A stretch of 40,806 nt of DNA from positions 1-40,806 of the forward strand of contig JAFXFG010000024.1 of the NCBI GenBank assembly GCA_017520675.1, written 5' to 3'. Position numbers and translations under genes: made by a program. Positions 37,477 to 40,806 of this stretch are shown in pieces (position 1 is the stretch's first letter; every line of letters begins with the position of its first letter). This stretch comes from Alphaproteobacteria bacterium (GTDB lineage Bacteria; Pseudomonadota; Alphaproteobacteria; Rs-D84). Under the pieces are notes generated by a model. That model did not search any database. It worked only from the letters and a program-made list of their open reading frames with translations, and had not been told where the DNA came from.

Positions 37477-40032
37477 GTGAAGAAATCTTTTAATAAACTT
37501 TGTCGTTTTTCTATGGCGCTGATGGCCACTTTATGGGCATATGGCGCGACTGCGGCGGAAAATCCGCGTTCTGTGGCATCTGAATCTGGTGCGCGTACAT
37601 CGCGCGCTGCATCGCGTGTGATCAGTCGTGCCTCTGGCGACAGGGCGCGTACCGACGGTACAGCATCGCGTATGGCTAGCCAACATAAAAAGGTTATTGT
37701 CGGTCGTGGTGCCGATAGTGCTACTGGGATGCCCCGCAGTGTTGCGCGTCAGTCTGTAATTGGTTTAACGAATCGTTCTGCTATTACTGCACCGCGTTCT
37801 GCGATGACCGCGATATCACGCGCGGTGGTACGTCCGTTTGGTGGCGCAACCAATGTCCGCAGTGCCAAGCGTGTTTCCAATACAGGCTTATCGCGTGCTG
37901 CATCAACTGCGCGTGCAACGGCTGTGTTCAATGATATTTCCAAGATTGGTGGTGGTTATGCGGCGTGTCGCGAATCGTATGCCACCTGTATGGATCAGTT
38001 TTGTGCGAATGCGAACGACACCTTTCGCAGATGTTATTGCAGTGAAAAGTTCAGGGGTTTTCGCGATACCGAAGATGCGCTTGACCAGGCCAAGGTTTTA
38101 TTACAACAATTCGAAGACAATAATTTAAATGCTGTTGATAAAACCGCGGCTGAGGTTAGTGCGATGTACAGTGCCACCGCTGGCGAAGCCGCAATTAAAA
38201 CAGACGTCAGTGGGGCGCAATCATTGTTAAATTCAATTGGCGATTTATTAAGCGGTAAGACAACAAAACTGCAAACCCCGGCACAAAACACCAGTATTTC
38301 AATGGGAATAATGGATATTGATTTTTCTACCAGTATTGATGATATCTGGGGCGGTGGCGACAGTGGGGGCAGTTTGTTTAGCAGTAGCGCTTCTGCTATT
38401 GATATGACTGCATTAGAAGGGCAGGCGCTATTTAACACCTCTAACAAGCAGTGTGTTGCGATTATTTCCGATTCTTGTGAAAATCAAGCGATGTTAAATA
38501 TGGCAACCAGCGCCTATGGCATTATGATTGCCCAAGACTGCAATATGTACGAAAAGAATGTTGATAAAAAGCGCGAGCAGGTAAAACAGGCTGTGCGTCA
38601 GGCGGAAAAAGTCTTGCGCGATGCCCGTCTGGAAGAATATCGTGCGCACAATTCTGCGGACGTTAATGAATGTTTGACCAAGGTTAGCAATGCGATTAAG
38701 ACAGATGTTGCCTGTGGTCCGAACTATGAACGTTGCTTGGATTACAGCGGTGCCTACGTTAATCTGTCTACGGGCGAACCAATATATTCCGCGCGTTTAT
38801 TCCAGATGGAGAATTTAATAACACTTGATGGTGTTGGTGGCGCCGATATTTTGACACAAAACCCCGAATTTAACACGTTCTTGGACGAACGCAAAATGTT
38901 TGCGACAAGTGCGCTTGATTCCTGTCGTAGTATTGCAGACACAGTATGGACTGAATTCAAACGTACTGCCTTGATTGAAATTTCTCAGGCGCAAGACGAA
39001 AAGTTAGAAGAAGTCCGTATGTCCTGTGTCAGCACCATGGCAGATTGTTATGATACTCAAACCGGCGCATTAAAGGCATTTGATACTACTGAATCCCAGG
39101 CAACTGGTGCAATTGCCGCATATACATCGCGTGCCATGTGTCAAGAAAAGGTTGTGGCATGTGCTATGCTATACGCACCAAACGATACAAAATGTGAATT
39201 TGATGGTAATGGTCATATTAAAAACAGCCAACGTTGTGGCTTGGCTGCTTTGTTAAATTTTGTTGACACAGTTGACAATATCCGCGTGGCTGAGGGTTGT
39301 GCAGACGCAGTCCAAAAATATGTAACTGATTTATGCACCCCATCATCTGGCGACAAAGGTTTTCCATGGAATTGCCGTCAAATAAGCTCCACAACAACCA
39401 AGGGTGATGGACAGGGGTCTGAGAAATCAAGGGTTGCTGTAAATCGTGCCGCTGCCAATCAACCACCTGTTCCAGAGGAAACAAATGCCACTGTTACTCA
39501 GGGTGGGGTATCTAACGGCGAATATCAGACAGATTTTGAAGTTTTGGTCAAAGAATATGCGGTTGATAGGTGCAAAGATCCAACAGCCACATACAACAAT
39601 TACTCTGCATTGCCACCTGACACCAAGCGCTCAGTACAGGCAATTATTGATGACACCAAGGAACAGTTGTATGAAATGCTGGAAACAACCTGTGAAGAAC
39701 TGAATGGCTATTGGTATACAACCCAATACGATCAAGACACTTTCAGTCAGTTAAAAACACTGGCCGCATTCTACAGCAACGTTTATGGTCGCACACCAGA
39801 TGGCAGCGAAGTAGGTAAGGGCCCAGGGGCATGCATTGAAAATACCAAAATGGTTCGTTGTGAATCATATAACAGTGGCGAAGAAGAAAAAGTCGCGACG
39901 TATGACGCCGCACGTGACGAGTGCATCTTTACCGACGCATGGTATAAGAATCAGTGCGAAACTATTCTGGGTGGCTACTACGAAGGCGGAATATGTTATT
40001 ATGAAAAAGATAGTAATGAAAACGCAGGTTAA
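37477..40032 (+). CDS. Large Cys-rich secreted protein
   Basis: 851 residues from GTG at 37477 behind AGAGAGAG. Signal peptide MKKSFNKLCRFSMALMATLW ending near ATAAE (27). Residues about 28-150 are a low-complexity Ser/Arg/Ala stretch with recurring RSVAR, SRAAS and ISRA. The rest has some 30 Cys, many in patterns such as CRESYATCMDQFC, FRRCYCSEKF and CGPNYERCLDY, a helical segment with KREQVKQAVRQAEKVLRDA (about 365-383), and a C-terminal CETILGGYYEGGICYYE. Probably a disulphide-stabilised periplasmic or surface protein. No family recognised. Third gene of the run starting at 36488, 54 bp after the previous stop. Confidence 0.75.
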   Translation: MKKSFNKLCRFSMALMATLWAYGATAAENPRSVASESGARTSRAASRVISRASGDRARTDGTASRMASQHKKVIVGRGADSATGMPRSVARQSVIGLTNRSAITAPRSAMTAISRAVVRPFGGATNVRSAKRVSNTGLSRAASTARATAVFNDISKIGGGYAACRESYATCMDQFCANANDTFRRCYCSEKFRGFRDTEDALDQAKVLLQQFEDNNLNAVDKTAAEVSAMYSATAGEAAIKTDVSGAQSLLNSIGDLLSGKTTKLQTPAQNTSISMGIMDIDFSTSIDDIWGGGDSGGSLFSSSASAIDMTALEGQALFNTSNKQCVAIISDSCENQAMLNMATSAYGIMIAQDCNMYEKNVDKKREQVKQAVRQAEKVLRDARLEEYRAHNSADVNECLTKVSNAIKTDVACGPNYERCLDYSGAYVNLSTGEPIYSARLFQMENLITLDGVGGADILTQNPEFNTFLDERKMFATSALDSCRSIADTVWTEFKRTALIEISQAQDEKLEEVRMSCVSTMADCYDTQTGALKAFDTTESQATGAIAAYTSRAMCQEKVVACAMLYAPNDTKCEFDGNGHIKNSQRCGLAALLNFVDTVDNIRVAEGCADAVQKYVTDLCTPSSGDKGFPWNCRQISSTTTKGDGQGSEKSRVAVNRAAANQPPVPEETNATVTQGGVSNGEYQTDFEVLVKEYAVDRCKDPTATYNNYSALPPDTKRSVQAIIDDTKEQLYEMLETTCEELNGYWYTTQYDQDTFSQLKTLAAFYSNVYGRTPDGSEVGKGPGACIENTKMVRCESYNSGEEEKVATYDAARDECIFTDAWYKNQCETILGGYYEGGICYYEKDSNENAG

Positions 40033-40073
40033 CCGGCTGCACAGTAATCATCTTGTAAACGATATATTTGTTT

Positions 40074-40096
40074 AGGGGGCGCATTCTTCGCCCCCT
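40074..40096 (+). terminator. Hairpin after the Cys-rich gene
   Basis: AGGGGGCG-cattctt-CGCCCCCT, 41 bases after the stop; a strong stem with no T-run. Confidence 0.5.
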
Positions 40097-40182
40097 ACAC
40101 TTATGCTCTTCGTCATACACGCACATCGCGTCCCATCCCCACACACTCGTCATACCCGCACATCGGCCCCCGCACACACTCT

Positions 40183-40226
40183 CGTCATACCCGCGCAGGC
40201 GGGTATCCATTGCCCCGCAGGGACAT
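40183..40226. repeat. 44-bp palindromic repeat, copy 5
   Basis: ATACCCGC/GCGGGTAT palindrome plus ATTGCCCCGCAGGGACAT and CTAAAACATTATC, the latter also after copy 1. Half-copies at about 40110, 40149, 40260 and 40297 alternate with the full ones in a spacer like CACACACTCTCGTCATACCC. Confidence 0.85.
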
Positions 40227-40329
40227 CTAAAACATTATCGCACACACACTTTCTCTTATCGTCATTCCCGCCCATCGACCCCCGCATACACTCTCGTCAT
40301 ACCCGCACATTGCGTCCCGCATACACTCT

Positions 40330-40373
40330 CGTCATACCCGCGCAGGCGGGTATCCATTGCCCCGCAGGGACAT
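40330..40373. repeat. 44-bp palindromic repeat, copy 6
   Basis: Identical to copy 5. It is followed by ATTTTTGTGAAATTTTCACA and CCCCACAAAAATT, a block also found after copy 2 at 15268-15300. Confidence 0.85.
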
Positions 40374-40462
40374 ATTTTTGTGAAATTTTCACACCCCACA
40401 AAAATTATATTTTTTCAGCTCTTTGTCATCGGTGTAACTTTTCGCACCCTCACTCACACATT

Positions 40463-40505
40463 CATCATACCCGCACAGGCGGGTATCCATTGCCCCGCAG
40501 GGACA
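40463..40505. repeat. 44-bp palindromic repeat, copy 7
   Basis: Slightly diverged (CATCATACCCGCACAGGCGG). It ends GGACA and runs into AT-rich sequence. Confidence 0.8.
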
Positions 40506-40806
40506 GCAAAAAATCCATATAAAAATAATTTTACACAAAAAAACTCTCAGAAAAATTGCGTAAAAACGCACAAACAAAGGGCAGTACAACAGTTGCATAA
40601 CATTGTGAAAAAATCAAAAAAACTGTCAACCTAAAAAACAGTTTTTTTTCCCTTGCGCGAGCAACAATAAATTTTCTACAATAAAAAACAAGGAAGTAAA
40701 AAAGGAGGTAAAAAATCTCAACTTTATCACGGTTTTAACAGGTTTTTCGTATAAACGAAACTAATTCGTGCATATGCAGAATTTGTTAATACCGAATCGA
40801 AAAAAA
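40506..40806. other. Gene-free end of the window
   Basis: No gene seen. A hairpin AACTGT-caacctaaaaa-ACAGTT with TTTTTT (40621-40649) looks like a terminator reading rightward. AAAAAAGGAGGTAAAAA at about 40697-40715 is a perfect Shine-Dalgarno-like sequence, but no ATG, GTG or TTG follows at a usable distance with an open frame before the window ends. Confidence 0.4.

Noticed and set aside
40690-40806. Start of a gene at the right end behind AAAGGAGG
   Set aside because: No start codon follows within 15 bp; the first codons after it run into TAA. It may belong to a feature beyond the window or be chance.

Overview
The window looks like a piece of an AT-rich alphaproteobacterial chromosome, probably from an uncultured, host-associated (RF32-like gut) lineage. 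That placement is inference. It rests on the mix of RNase J, single-subunit AlaRS, XerC, HU, SecA with a SEC-C tail, DnaE and RsmH, on the many Cys-rich secreted proteins of unknown function, and on GTCATnCCCGCGCAGGCGGG palindromic repeats. All 34 complete genes I call end in TAA (31) or TAG (3); none ends in TGA.

Positions 1-9900 are an accessory island abutting the 3' end of a tRNA-Glu(TTC) gene (9896-9971, minus strand). It holds short, unrelated genes: secreted proteins and lipoproteins, a phage-type muramidase behind a broken MuF head-protein remnant, a second MuF tail, a Hanks-type kinase, three GNAT acetyltransferases, a transglutaminase-like protein, an APH-type phosphotransferase and unknowns. 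The genes from 1.9 to 9.5 kb are separated by copies of one junction sequence of about 100-200 bp. A full copy contains a terminator, an imperfect palindrome opening with GTTCG and closing with CGAAC, a core resembling the tRNA-Glu 3' end (TTGGCAGCCCCA or TTGGCAGGGCA), and an extended -10 promoter (TGTGATATAAT) firing into the next gene. I read this as a tandem cassette array seeded at tRNA-Glu. It resembles an integron in logic but not in att-site sequence, and no integrase gene is visible in it. This is the best candidate for an undescribed system.

Positions 9.9-14.9 kb are ordinary core genes: tRNA-Glu, a META-domain lipoprotein, tRNA-Asp, HU, a membrane protein, a family-2-like glycosyltransferase and an AlaRS that lacks its C-terminal C-Ala domain. 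Positions 14.9-21 kb hold a repeat-rich gap, RNase J, an acyl-carrier-protein domain fused to a 13-residue tandem repeat, and two secreted-protein genes on opposite strands. Those two share a promoter and a conserved leader of about 270 nt with nested helices and a possible terminator/antiterminator switch; this is the second candidate for something new.

Positions 21-36 kb are mostly housekeeping: an unknown 453-aa protein, the leftward operon trpS - SIMPL protein - xerC, then rightward recG - M48 protease, secA, and dnaE - rsmH. Positions 36-40 kb carry a second repeat cluster, a rightward run of a small membrane protein, an unknown and a large Cys-rich secreted protein, and a third repeat cluster to the window end.
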